A stretch of 18,803 bases of DNA from NCBI GenBank assembly GCA_964522445.1, contig CAZFUY010000058.1:1-18803 (forward strand), in the 5' to 3' direction. Below, piece by piece: positions 1-7,896 of this stretch. The notes beneath the pieces were generated by a model. That model made no database searches. It saw only the letters and a program-made list of their open reading frames with translations, and was not told where the DNA came from. The translations under genes were made by a program, and so were the position numbers. The DNA comes from CAZFUY01 sp964522445 (lineage in GTDB: Bacteria; Pseudomonadota; Gammaproteobacteria; SZUA-229). How positions within the stretch are numbered: position 1 is the stretch's first letter; each line of letters begins with the position of its first letter.

Positions 1-249
1 ATTCATGCGCCAGCCAACGCTCTTGTGGTTAACCCACTTAAAGGCACGCAGCTAACCAACGTTCGTGCATCAGGTACAGATGAAGCCTTAACCCTGACCA
101 CGCCTATTAGAATGACGTTGGAGCAGGCGCTTGAATTTATTGATGATGATGAGCTGGTTGAAGTTACGCCTAACTTTATTCGTATGCGCAAAAAACTACT
201 CACTGAAAATGAGCGTAAGCGTTCATCACGTACTCCAAAAGCAGGTTAA
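1..249 (+). CDS. typA: Translational GTPase TypA/BipA, C-terminal end (partial)
   Basis: This is the last 82 codons of a gene that begins left of the window, since the frame is open from base 1. The visible part is the C-terminal domain of TypA/BipA, a ribosome-associated GTPase of the EF-G/LepA superfamily that helps 50S assembly and growth under stress or cold. The run QLTNVRASGTDEA, followed by PIRMTLEQALEFIDDDELVE, is the family hallmark of this region. The protein ends in the usual basic tail with NERKR. The G domain is outside the window and cannot be judged. An inverted repeat follows 9 bases after the stop. The identification rests on motif recognition and is very secure. Confidence 0.95.
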   Translation: MHAPANALVVNPLKGTQLTNVRASGTDEALTLTTPIRMTLEQALEFIDDDELVEVTPNFIRMRKKLLTENERKRSSRTPKAG

Positions 250-258
250 ACATCTCAG

Positions 259-285
259 GTCGATTGCATATCCCCTGCAATCGAC
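259..285. terminator. Inverted repeat after typA, possible terminator
   Basis: A perfect 10-bp stem (GTCGATTGCA / TGCAATCGAC) encloses a 7-base loop, starting 9 bases after the typA stop. The next bases, TAATCTCTCT, hold only a broken T run. It could be a weak intrinsic terminator or an RNA 3' end stabiliser rather than a strong terminator. Confidence 0.55.
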
Positions 286-294
286 TAATCTCTC

Positions 295-300
295 TATAAT
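295..300 (+). promoter_or_regulatory. Consensus -10 box before the REC-GGDEF gene
   Basis: A perfect TATAAT lies 27 bases before the TTG start, which would leave a leader of about 20 bases. I see no convincing -35 hexamer at 16-18 bp spacing, so either an activator is used or the match is chance. Confidence 0.35.
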
Positions 301-326
301 AAAATAGAACTATTCAGGGGAATGTT

Positions 327-1460
327 TTGTCTGAAGAAAATATTCAGTCTCAGGTACTTATGGTTGATGACTCTAAAGTCATCCGCCGCGCCGCAACAAA
401 AATTCTGGAAAAAGAATTTGATGTCGTAGAAGCCGAAGATGGCGAGTACGCATGGGATGAGCTGCAGCAAAATAAAAACATATCTGTTGTATTTTCTGAT
501 CTAAGTATGCCCAATATGGATGGTTATGAGTTGCTGGAAAAAATCCGTAACTCAGACGATCCAGCAATAGCCAGTCTTCCCGTTATTATTATTACCGGGG
601 CTGAAGCGTCCGAAGGCGCAAAAGAAGAAGTTTTTGCTCAGGGCGCAACGGACTTTATCACTAAACCCTTTGATTCTTTATCACTTAAATCCCGTGCATC
701 TGCCTATATTAATTATCGTAATGAAGTTAAGTCACTGGAAGAACGCGCCACAACAGATAAGTTAACGGGTCTGGCGACAGAAGCTGCATTTAAGCAGCAG
801 GGTGAACATGCTCTGGCTTATGCAAAACGTCATGGCACTGAAATTACAGTAGTGCGTTTCGATATTGATAAGTTTGCAGAATTATTTGTAAAGCATGGTA
901 AAGAAATTGCTGAGCAGATTCTAATAAAAGTAGCATCCATTATTTTAGGTGAAATGCGCAAGGAAGATATGGCAGCCAGACTGGGAGTATCGCGCTTTTC
1001 ATTAATGTTGCCCTGTGCTGATCTTAAAGGTGCCGCTGTTGTTGTCGGACGTATATGTGAACGAGTTGCAAAACTAAAATTAAAATTAGGTAAAGATGTT
1101 TTTCATATCAGCTTTAGTGCCGGTATAACCTCACCCGATGTAACTGATGATTCATGTGCCTTTGATGCCTTGCTGGGGCAGGCAGAAACATCACTCAAAC
1201 AGGCAGTTGATGAGGGCGGTGGGAAAATTATTTGCTACCAGACAGGTAAAGCCGTTGCTTCATCAGAATCAATTGAACAAATTGATGTTCTTATTGATAA
1301 ATTAATTGAGCAGGTAAATAAAGCTGATAAATCTGTTACCAACCAGCAGCTTGCATCGGCTATGCGTAAATTTCTGCCACTTATGGCGCATGCCGATAGT
1401 CAGTTAAAACTTGGTTTAAGTAAAGTTGTATTGCATTTGAAAAATCGCCTTAAAATCTAA
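327..1460 (+). CDS. Response regulator with degenerate GGDEF domain (likely c-di-GMP receptor)
   Basis: A 377-residue cytoplasmic signalling protein. Residues 10-125 form a REC domain with acidic pocket D14/D15, phospho-acceptor D58 (FSDLSMPNMDG), T90 and K113, so it should accept phosphate from a histidine kinase. Residues about 142-295 form a GGDEF domain that begins with DKLTGL and keeps the FDID strand (D179, D181). However, the active-site GGDEF signature reads GVSRF (220-224), so diguanylate cyclase activity is unlikely. The allosteric I-site RxxD is intact (R211, D214) at the normal five-residue spacing, which fits a c-di-GMP-binding effector. The last 80 residues are a helical tail that I do not recognise. 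The start is TTG, chosen because the ATG at 322 is out of frame and CAGGGG sits six bases upstream of the TTG. No partner kinase is in the window. Confidence 0.85.
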   Translation: MSEENIQSQVLMVDDSKVIRRAATKILEKEFDVVEAEDGEYAWDELQQNKNISVVFSDLSMPNMDGYELLEKIRNSDDPAIASLPVIIITGAEASEGAKEEVFAQGATDFITKPFDSLSLKSRASAYINYRNEVKSLEERATTDKLTGLATEAAFKQQGEHALAYAKRHGTEITVVRFDIDKFAELFVKHGKEIAEQILIKVASIILGEMRKEDMAARLGVSRFSLMLPCADLKGAAVVVGRICERVAKLKLKLGKDVFHISFSAGITSPDVTDDSCAFDALLGQAETSLKQAVDEGGGKIICYQTGKAVASSESIEQIDVLIDKLIEQVNKADKSVTNQQLASAMRKFLPLMAHADSQLKLGLSKVVLHLKNRLKI

Positions 1461-1472
1461 GCATTCTATATA

Positions 1473-1495
1473 AACCTAATTAAATACATTAGGTT
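1473..1495. repeat. 8-bp inverted repeat after the REC-GGDEF gene
   Basis: AACCTAAT and ATTAGGTT are separated by 7 bases, 13 bases after the stop codon. It has no T run, so it is a poor intrinsic terminator. A further partial copy, ATTAGGT, follows at 1500-1506. It may be a transcript 3' end structure or an operator for the tex promoter. Confidence 0.4.
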
Positions 1496-1532
1496 CACGA
1501 TTAGGTACAATAGCCCGCCAGTTATACTGCAG

Positions 1533-1560
1533 GGTACTTCTATTAATTAATAGAAGTACC
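1533..1560. promoter_or_regulatory. 28-bp perfect palindrome in the tex leader
   Basis: The 14-base half GGTACTTCTATTAA is followed immediately by its exact reverse complement. It lies 29 bases before the tex ATG and 4 bases after a good -10-like TATACT (1523-1528). A transcript from that box would begin at about the first base of the palindrome. The element is either an operator or an mRNA 5' hairpin. Confidence 0.6.
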
Positions 1561-1589
1561 AGATATTCATTTCAGGGGTTATTTGTTAC

Positions 1590-3881
1590 ATGTTATCCAT
1601 TTCGCAGCGCATCGCAGAAGAATTATCTGTTAAAGAATCACAGGTTGTATCAGCAATTGAATTGCTGGATGAAGGTTCTACCGTGCCTTTTATTTCTCGT
1701 TATAGAAAAGAAGTTACCGGTGGCCTGGATGATGGGCAATTACGAAATCTGGAAGAGCGTTTAAGATATTTGCGTGAACTGGATGAGCGTCGAGAAACTA
1801 TTTTAAAAAGTATTGATAGTCAGGAAAAGCTTACCCCTGAATTAAAGAAATCAATTTTGGCAGCAGACACTAAAAATCGTTTAGAAGATTTATATTTGCC
1901 CTACAAAGTTAAGCGCAGAACAAAAGCACAAATTGCACGTGAAGCAGGTCTGCAACCATTAGCTAATGCATTATTTGAAAATCATAAACTTAACCCTGAG
2001 AAAGAAGCTGAAGCTTATATCAACAAAGATGTTGCTGATATAAAAGCAGCACTTGATGGTGCAAGGCAAATATTGATGGAACAGTTTGCAGAAGATGCAG
2101 ATCTATTGCAAAAAATACGAGAGTTTCTCTGGAGCAATGGCATTATTGAATCACGTGTTATTGAAGGCAAGGAAAATGAAGGCGCTAAATTTACAGATTA
2201 TTTTGAATACAATGAAGCCTTAAATAAAATACCCTCACATCGTGCGCTGGCATTGTTCCGTGGCCGCAATGAATCTGTTTTACAAATGAGTTTAAAAGTT
2301 GCTAATGAAAATGAGCTGGCAAGTCATCCCTGTGAGCAAATAGTAGTACAGCATTTTAATTTATCAGATAAAGGAGAGGCCGCTGATAAATGGTTATTAG
2401 ATACGGTTCGTTGGGCATGGAAAATAAAAATATTTACTCATCTGGATGTTGAGTTAAAAATGAAACTTAAATCGTCTGCCGAAGAAGAGGCGATTAAAGT
2501 TTTTGCATCTAACTTAAAAGATTTATTATTAGCAGCACCCGCAGGACCAAAAGCAACTATTGGTCTGGATCCTGGTTTAAGAACTGGTGTAAAAGTTGCT
2601 GTGGTTGATGACACAGGAAAGCTGGTTGATTTTGATACCATCTATCCTCATGTGCCAAAAAATCAATGGGATCAATCTATAGCAAGCATAGCTAAACTGG
2701 CTAAAAAACATAATGTTAAATTAATCAGTATTGGTAATGGCACAGGTTCGCGTGAAACGGATAAGTTAGCAAAAGAAGTTATTAAAAAACATCCTGAACT
2801 AAGTTTAAATGCATTAGTGGTTTCTGAGGCAGGCGCGTCTGTGTATTCAGCTTCTGAATTTGCCGCAAATGAATTTCCAGATCTTGATGTTACGATTCGC
2901 GGTGCAATTTCTATTGCCAGACGATTGCAGGATCCATTAGCTGAGCTGGTAAAAATAGAACCAAAAGCTATAGGTGTAGGCCAGTATCAACATGATGTAA
3001 GTCAGGTGCAGTTGGCACGTTCGTTAGATGCTGTTGTTGAAGATTGTGTAAATGCCGTGGGTGTTGATGTGAATATGGCATCAGCTCCATTGCTAATGCA
3101 GGTGTCAGGATTATCGAAGTCTATGGCTGATAATATTGTTGCCTTTAGAGATCAGAATGGTGCTTTTAAAAACAGGAAAAAAATTCTTGATGTGCCGCGA
3201 TTAGGTCCAAAAGCTTATGAGCAGGCCGCTGGTTTTTTACGCATTATGGATGGTGATAATCCGCTGGATCGATCTTCGGTGCATCCAGAAGCCTACCCTA
3301 TAGTAGAAGATATAAGTTCAAAAAATAATAAAGAAATAAAATCTATTATTGGTGATGTAAGTTTTCTTAAAAAATTAAGTGCTAATGATTACACCAATGA
3401 TCAGTTTGGTGTGCCAACAGTAACAGACATTTTAAATGAATTGGAAAAACCCGGTCGTGATCCGCGCCCTGAATTTAAAACAGCAGAATTTAAAGAAGGC
3501 GTAGAAGAATTAAAAGATCTTAAAACAGATATGGTTTTAGAAGGTGTGGTAACAAATGTGACTAACTTTGGTGCCTTTGTTGATATCGGCGTGCATCAGG
3601 ATGGTCTGGTTCATATTTCTGCATTATCAAATACTTTTGTAAAAGATCCTCGTGAAGTTGTAAAAGCAGGTGATGTTGTAAAAGTTAAAGTAATGGAGAT
3701 TGATATAAAACGAAAACGCATTGCATTGACTATGCGCCTTGATGATGACAGTCGAAATAAAGTGTCAGATATCAAAAAAGATGCGCCACGTAAAAATAAG
3801 TCCAGAGCAAAACAAAATACCAGTTCATCTGTTGGAAATTCTGCTATGGCCGATGCGCTGGCTCAGGCTTTTAAAAGATAG
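1590..3881 (+). CDS. tex: Tex family transcription accessory protein
   Basis: A 763-residue Tex (YhgF) protein, a nucleic-acid-binding cytoplasmic factor linked to transcription and RNA metabolism and close to the usual family length of about 770. The N-terminal helical domain begins with the typical SISQRIAEEL and contains VPFISRYRKEVTGGLDD. The YqgF/RuvX-like nuclease-fold domain starts near residue 323 with TIGLDPGLRTGVKVAVVD. Helix-hairpin-helix segments lie at about 490-550. A C-terminal S1 RNA-binding domain lies at about 646-720 (VTNVTNFGAFVDIGVHQDGL). The tail is basic, as expected for nucleic acid contact. AGGGG precedes the ATG at the rather long spacing of 12 bases. The upstream palindrome is the only visible regulatory element. 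Identification is certain at family level. Confidence 0.96.
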   Translation: MLSISQRIAEELSVKESQVVSAIELLDEGSTVPFISRYRKEVTGGLDDGQLRNLEERLRYLRELDERRETILKSIDSQEKLTPELKKSILAADTKNRLEDLYLPYKVKRRTKAQIAREAGLQPLANALFENHKLNPEKEAEAYINKDVADIKAALDGARQILMEQFAEDADLLQKIREFLWSNGIIESRVIEGKENEGAKFTDYFEYNEALNKIPSHRALALFRGRNESVLQMSLKVANENELASHPCEQIVVQHFNLSDKGEAADKWLLDTVRWAWKIKIFTHLDVELKMKLKSSAEEEAIKVFASNLKDLLLAAPAGPKATIGLDPGLRTGVKVAVVDDTGKLVDFDTIYPHVPKNQWDQSIASIAKLAKKHNVKLISIGNGTGSRETDKLAKEVIKKHPELSLNALVVSEAGASVYSASEFAANEFPDLDVTIRGAISIARRLQDPLAELVKIEPKAIGVGQYQHDVSQVQLARSLDAVVEDCVNAVGVDVNMASAPLLMQVSGLSKSMADNIVAFRDQNGAFKNRKKILDVPRLGPKAYEQAAGFLRIMDGDNPLDRSSVHPEAYPIVEDISSKNNKEIKSIIGDVSFLKKLSANDYTNDQFGVPTVTDILNELEKPGRDPRPEFKTAEFKEGVEELKDLKTDMVLEGVVTNVTNFGAFVDIGVHQDGLVHISALSNTFVKDPREVVKAGDVVKVKVMEIDIKRKRIALTMRLDDDSRNKVSDIKKDAPRKNKSRAKQNTSSSVGNSAMADALAQAFKR

Positions 3882-3927
3882 TTTTAAGTCTTTTATCTTT
3901 TAACATATGACTTATGATTTATAACTA

Positions 3928-5829
3928 ATGTTAGCTTTCACAAATCTTGCGCTCAGACGTGGTAGCCGCCTGTTGTTTGAACAGGTGAATATTATTATTT
4001 ATCAGGGCAATAAGGTGGGCATATCGGGTGCTAATGGTTGTGGTAAATCAAGCCTGTTTTCCCTGCTGTTAAATAAAATTCAAAGTGATGAAGGTGAGGT
4101 AAGTTATCCACCTGGTTTGTCAATAGCACATGTTGCACAGGAAACATTGGCATTAGACCAACCTGCCATTGACTATGTGCTGGATGGTGATCATGAATTA
4201 AGAATAATTCAGAAAAAACTCAAACAGGCTGAAGAAGATGATAATGGTGAAGCTCAGGCAGAACTACATCATCAGTTAGATATCATTGATGCATACACAG
4301 CAAATGCACGAGCTGGAAAGTTAATGCAGGGGCTGGGTTTTAAATCAACTGAATTAGAAAATTCTGTGAATAGTTTTTCTGGTGGCTGGCGAATGCGTTT
4401 AAATTTGGCGCAGGCATTAATGTGTCGTTCAGATTTATTATTATTAGATGAGCCAACTAATCATCTGGATCTTGATGCGGTAATCTGGTTAGAGCAATGG
4501 TTGTTATCATATCAGGGTACGCTGTTACTTATTTCTCATGATCGAGATTTTCTAGATCGAGTAGCTGATCATATTATGCATATTGATCAGCAAAATATTA
4601 CATTATATACAGGCAATTACAGTGACTTTGAAAAACGTCGTGCAGAACAATTAGCTCAGCAACATGCGATGTTTGAAAAGCAGCAGCGTGAAATTGAACA
4701 TATTAAAGATTTTATTCGACGATTCAAAGCCAAGGCCAGTAAAGCTAAACAGGCACAGAGTCGCGTTAAAACGTTACAGCGAATGGAATTAATTTCACAG
4801 GCACACGTTGATTCGCCTTTCCATTTTCAGTTTTATACACCAGAAAAATTACCCAATCCATTGCTCAGGCTGGAGAATGTGTCTGCGGGTTATGGTGAGA
4901 CAAAAATTCTTGATCAGGTCAATATGTGCATTATGCCGGGTGATCGAATAGGTCTGTTGGGACATAATGGTGCAGGTAAATCAACCTTAATAAAACTTCT
5001 GGCTAAAGAATTAAAGCCAATGCAGGGGATGTTGGAATCATCTTCTGAAATAAAGGTGGGTTATTTTGCTCAGCACCAGCTTGAGCAGCTAGATGCAAAT
5101 GCCAGTGCATTCTTACACTTACAGCGCCTTGATCCAAAAATGACAGAGCAGGCTATTCGTGATTACCTGGGTGGTTTTAATTTTCATGGTGATCGAGTAA
5201 TGGAATCGGTTGCGCCCTTTTCTGGAGGTGAAAAAGCACGCCTTGTACTCGCTCTACTTATTTATCAGAAGCCTAATTTATTGCTGCTGGATGAGCCGAC
5301 CAACCATCTGGATCTGGATATGCGACATGCCCTGAGTCTTGCGTTACAGGATTATGAGGGAGCAATGATTATGGTGTCTCATGATCGACATATGTTACGT
5401 GCGGTAACCGATAGCTTCCTGCTGGTAGATAGTGGTCAGATAAAATCATTTGATGGTGACCTGAATGCTTATCGCCAATGGCTATTGCAGCCACGTGAAG
5501 ATGCGGGTAAAGATACTCAGATAAATAACCAGTCAGAAAAAGGCATTTCTAAAAAAGAATCACGTCAACAACAGGCTGAAATACGCCGTCAGTTACAGCC
5601 ACTTAAAAACAGGCTCAAAAAGCTTGAACAGGCTATGGATGAATTAAATAGCAGGCAACAAAAAATTGAGCATGATCTTGCTTCTAACTCAATATATGAT
5701 ATTGAAAATAAGCAGCAATTAAATGAACTATTGCAGCAACAGGCAGAGGTTAGTCGTTTATTATCAGATACCGAAGAGCAATGGCTGGATGTTTCAGAAC
5801 AGCTAGAAGCTGCTGAGCAACTAAATTAA
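3928..5829 (+). CDS. yheS: ABC-F ATPase, YheS type
   Basis: A 633-residue soluble ABC-F protein with two nucleotide-binding domains and no membrane segments. Members act on the ribosome as translation factors; YheS itself has been linked to relieving nascent-chain stalling. NBD1 has Walker A GANGCGKSS (about residues 34-42), signature FSGGWRM (about 150) and Walker B LLLLDEPTNHLD (about 170). NBD2 has GHNGAGKST (about 345), FSGGEKARL (about 431) and LLLLDEPTNHLDLD (about 451). The charged helical P-site tRNA interaction motif linker lies between them at about 225-310. A Gln/Glu-rich coiled coil at about 545-630 closes the protein, as in Escherichia coli YheS. It follows tex by 46 bp and may be co-transcribed with it. 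No clear Shine-Dalgarno sequence precedes the ATG. Confidence 0.94.
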   Translation: MLAFTNLALRRGSRLLFEQVNIIIYQGNKVGISGANGCGKSSLFSLLLNKIQSDEGEVSYPPGLSIAHVAQETLALDQPAIDYVLDGDHELRIIQKKLKQAEEDDNGEAQAELHHQLDIIDAYTANARAGKLMQGLGFKSTELENSVNSFSGGWRMRLNLAQALMCRSDLLLLDEPTNHLDLDAVIWLEQWLLSYQGTLLLISHDRDFLDRVADHIMHIDQQNITLYTGNYSDFEKRRAEQLAQQHAMFEKQQREIEHIKDFIRRFKAKASKAKQAQSRVKTLQRMELISQAHVDSPFHFQFYTPEKLPNPLLRLENVSAGYGETKILDQVNMCIMPGDRIGLLGHNGAGKSTLIKLLAKELKPMQGMLESSSEIKVGYFAQHQLEQLDANASAFLHLQRLDPKMTEQAIRDYLGGFNFHGDRVMESVAPFSGGEKARLVLALLIYQKPNLLLLDEPTNHLDLDMRHALSLALQDYEGAMIMVSHDRHMLRAVTDSFLLVDSGQIKSFDGDLNAYRQWLLQPREDAGKDTQINNQSEKGISKKESRQQQAEIRRQLQPLKNRLKKLEQAMDELNSRQQKIEHDLASNSIYDIENKQQLNELLQQQAEVSRLLSDTEEQWLDVSEQLEAAEQLN

Positions 5830-5880
5830 GCCGTTAGTCCGAATATAGCGCTGTTTTGTATTGGTGTGCCTATAATGGGA

Positions 5881-5896
5881 TTAATTGTTCAATTAA
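5881..5896. repeat. 7-bp inverted repeat before the HD-GYP gene
   Basis: TTAATTG and CAATTAA are separated by two bases. The element lies 5 bases after a TATAAT (5871-5876) and just before the AGGAGG ribosome site. If that -10 is used, transcription would begin within the repeat, much as in the tex leader. No good -35 is visible. Confidence 0.35.
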
Positions 5897-5913
5897 GTTT
5901 TCCAGGAGGCTTA

Positions 5914-7086
5914 ATGTTAAATGTAAATAGCGCATACCAGGTAGAAACGGTTGGAGCAGACGCACTCGCATGCTTCTTTGAGAGTTTTTCTGTTGCCTAT
6001 AAACAAATTGAACAATCATTATTATTGCTTGAGCTTGATTCATCTGATGAAAAGCTAATATTCGAATTAATCCAGGCTATCAGCGCCATTCAAACATCAC
6101 TGCACGAAATCGGCTTTGAAGAGCTGGAAAATTTAACAACCAGTATTATTGATTTACTTATAGAAATTCAAAATAAACAGCTGCAATTTGAGTCTGTAAT
6201 AAGTGACATTATTCTTCTTGCGATTGATGATATAAAAACAATAATGGAAAAAATTATTGATGGAAGTGAGCGTTGTGTGCTGCTGGACAGAATGCCAAAA
6301 GTTTGTGAATCTATTCGACAAATTACAGAAGTAGATGATATGCAACTGGATGCAGTGGCAAAAGATGCCTTGCTTTTGTTAGATCCATCAACTGAAATTA
6401 TAGAGACAGCAATATCATCAAAAGCATCATTTGAGAGTCTGTTTGAAAGTACTGCGCCAGATGAAGAAGAGTTAGCCGCTTATGGTGTAGAAGAAAGTGA
6501 AGACTTTGTTTTTTTTAGAGCAGTATCAGAGCCATTGGAAACACGAGCACATTACTGGCGTGGTCGTAGTCAACGAATGTTACGTCTTGCATTAAAAATG
6601 AATGATCATGCGGATCGTCCTGTTGATCCTAATCAACTTGCAGCGGCTGTATATATGCATGATGTGGCAATGGCTTTATTACCACTGGATATAATCAATA
6701 GCGAAGATAAATTATCAGAAGAAGATTTATTAAAAATAAAAGAACACCCAAAGATTAGTTATGAATTATTGCGCTATATGAAGCAATGGAGTCTGGCAGC
6801 CCAAATGGTGCTGCAACATCATGAAAGGCCAGATGGTTCGGGTTACCCTTATCAATTAAAAGATAATGAAATATGTGAAGGCGCTAAAATATTAGCTATA
6901 GTTGACGCAATAGATGCACGCACACATGAGCGTGTGCATAGCTGCTTATTAAAAAGGCCTCTGCTGCGAGCCGCAATGGAAGTTAGTAAAAATTCAGATA
7001 TGCAGTTTAGTAATTACTGGGTAGATATATTTCGTCAGGTGTTTCAGAAAATGAGAAAGCAGGAAATGGATTCTGCTATTTCATAA
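5914..7086 (+). CDS. HD-GYP phosphodiesterase with decayed HPt-like N-terminal domain
   Basis: A 390-residue protein read from the ATG at 5914, preferred over the upstream GTG at 5866 because AGGAGG (5904-5909) is correctly spaced. Residues about 205-345 form an HD-GYP domain, the family that hydrolyses c-di-GMP. The metal-ligand positions are present: E209, H213, H249-D250, H278, H302-H303 and D331. The GYP loop is intact (HHERPDGSGYP, 302-312). The usual lysine of HDxxK is replaced by M253 (HDVAM), which could weaken phosphate binding. Residues about 45-90 align by pattern with a CheA-type HPt helix pair, but the HxxKG phospho-site reads SAIQT (S57), so phosphotransfer is not expected. No membrane segment or REC domain is visible. 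The start of the gene is 84 bp beyond yheS. The catalytic domain is secure; the HPt relation is inference. Confidence 0.86.
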   Translation: MLNVNSAYQVETVGADALACFFESFSVAYKQIEQSLLLLELDSSDEKLIFELIQAISAIQTSLHEIGFEELENLTTSIIDLLIEIQNKQLQFESVISDIILLAIDDIKTIMEKIIDGSERCVLLDRMPKVCESIRQITEVDDMQLDAVAKDALLLLDPSTEIIETAISSKASFESLFESTAPDEEELAAYGVEESEDFVFFRAVSEPLETRAHYWRGRSQRMLRLALKMNDHADRPVDPNQLAAAVYMHDVAMALLPLDIINSEDKLSEEDLLKIKEHPKISYELLRYMKQWSLAAQMVLQHHERPDGSGYPYQLKDNEICEGAKILAIVDAIDARTHERVHSCLLKRPLLRAAMEVSKNSDMQFSNYWVDIFRQVFQKMRKQEMDSAIS

Positions 7087-7239
7087 ATAGATAGTTTTAA
7101 ATTTTTTTATGAATTTAATTATTGTTATATTATTCACAATGATGTCAGTATAAAAAATATGTGGCAATAATAGTTTGTATTTTATTCTGTTATGCTTATT
7201 TTCTCTGGGTAGAAATAATACAGAATGAGGGGTAATCAA

Positions 7240-7674
7240 ATGACAAAAGTTGACGCAGAAAAACTTAACCCATTATCACCAGAAGAAGCTTTTGGTGTTC
7301 TGGAAAAAAATTCAAAAGCATTGCTGATAGATATTCGTTCTAATATGGAATTTCTTTTTGTAGGTCATCCTAGAGGTGCAGTTCATGTGCCATGGATTGA
7401 TGAGCCTGACTGGGTTGTTAATCCCAATTTTGTAAAAGAAATTCGTCAGTTACTACTCGGTGGTATCAGTGAAACGGGTGAAAAAGATCCGCCAGTTATT
7501 TTAATTTGTCGTAGTGGTAAACGTACTATTGATGCAGGGCATAAACTGCTTGAATCAGGCTTGCGAAATATATACCACATTACAGAAGGATTTGAAGGTG
7601 ATCTGGATGAAAATCATCACAGAAGTTCAATAGGTGGTTGGCGTTATCGTGGTTTACCATGGGCGCAGTGCTAG
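7240..7674 (+). CDS. Rhodanese-like sulfurtransferase, single domain
   Basis: A 144-residue cytoplasmic protein with one rhodanese domain, expected to carry persulfide sulfur on a cysteine. The conserved LLIDIRSNMEF strand lies at 28-38. The active loop CRSGKRT at 90-96 has catalytic C90, followed by the AGHKLLESG helix. The insertion around PWIDEPDW (51-58) and the HxxxxxGGWRYRGLPW tail recur in rhodaneses of sulfur-oxidising bacteria. A second cysteine, C144, is the last residue and could act as a resolving or acceptor thiol. The ATG at 7240 is chosen over 7225 because GAGGGG (7227-7232) then fits as the ribosome site. It may feed sulfur into the TusA/DsrEFH relay about 9 kb away, but no operon link shows this. 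Confidence 0.9.
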   Translation: MTKVDAEKLNPLSPEEAFGVLEKNSKALLIDIRSNMEFLFVGHPRGAVHVPWIDEPDWVVNPNFVKEIRQLLLGGISETGEKDPPVILICRSGKRTIDAGHKLLESGLRNIYHITEGFEGDLDENHHRSSIGGWRYRGLPWAQC

Positions 7675-7706
7675 TAATTCTCTGATCTTTATTTCTGGAT
7701 TTACTC

Positions 7707-7877
7707 ATGTCAAAAATAAATAAATCCAGGCATGAATGGAAGCAGCTATTGACTGAAGAGCAGTTTAATATAACTCGTCAAAATGGTACGGAGCGTGCTT
7801 TTACTGGCCAGTATGTTTGTGTCTGTTGTGGCGAGCTATTATTTAATTCAGCATCATTAGCATTTAGAAAGAGTTGA
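7707..7877 (+). pseudogene. msrB: Remnant of methionine-(R)-sulfoxide reductase MsrB
   Basis: A 56-codon open frame reads as the start of MsrB. It has the HEWKQLLTEEQFNITRQNGT segment, then ERAFTG, the first zinc pair (C38 and C41 in VCVCCG) and LLFNS. Two defects stand out. About nine residues that normally lie between FTG(E/Q) and the zinc pair (the YWD..G segment) are missing in frame. The frame then ends after SLAFRKS, so the second CxxC pair, the CGWPSF motif and the catalytic cysteine are gone. Normal MsrB proteins have about 130-150 residues. The break is about 20 bp from the end of the opposing SGNH gene, and no rest of msrB is seen beyond that gene. It is most likely non-functional debris. 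Confidence 0.75.
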
Positions 7878-7896
7878 ATTTAAAGAGGCTTATCTT

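Noticed and set aside
5866..5913. Upstream GTG start for the HD-GYP gene
   Set aside because: It would place the strong AGGAGG ribosome site inside the gene; the ATG at 5914 follows that site at correct spacing.
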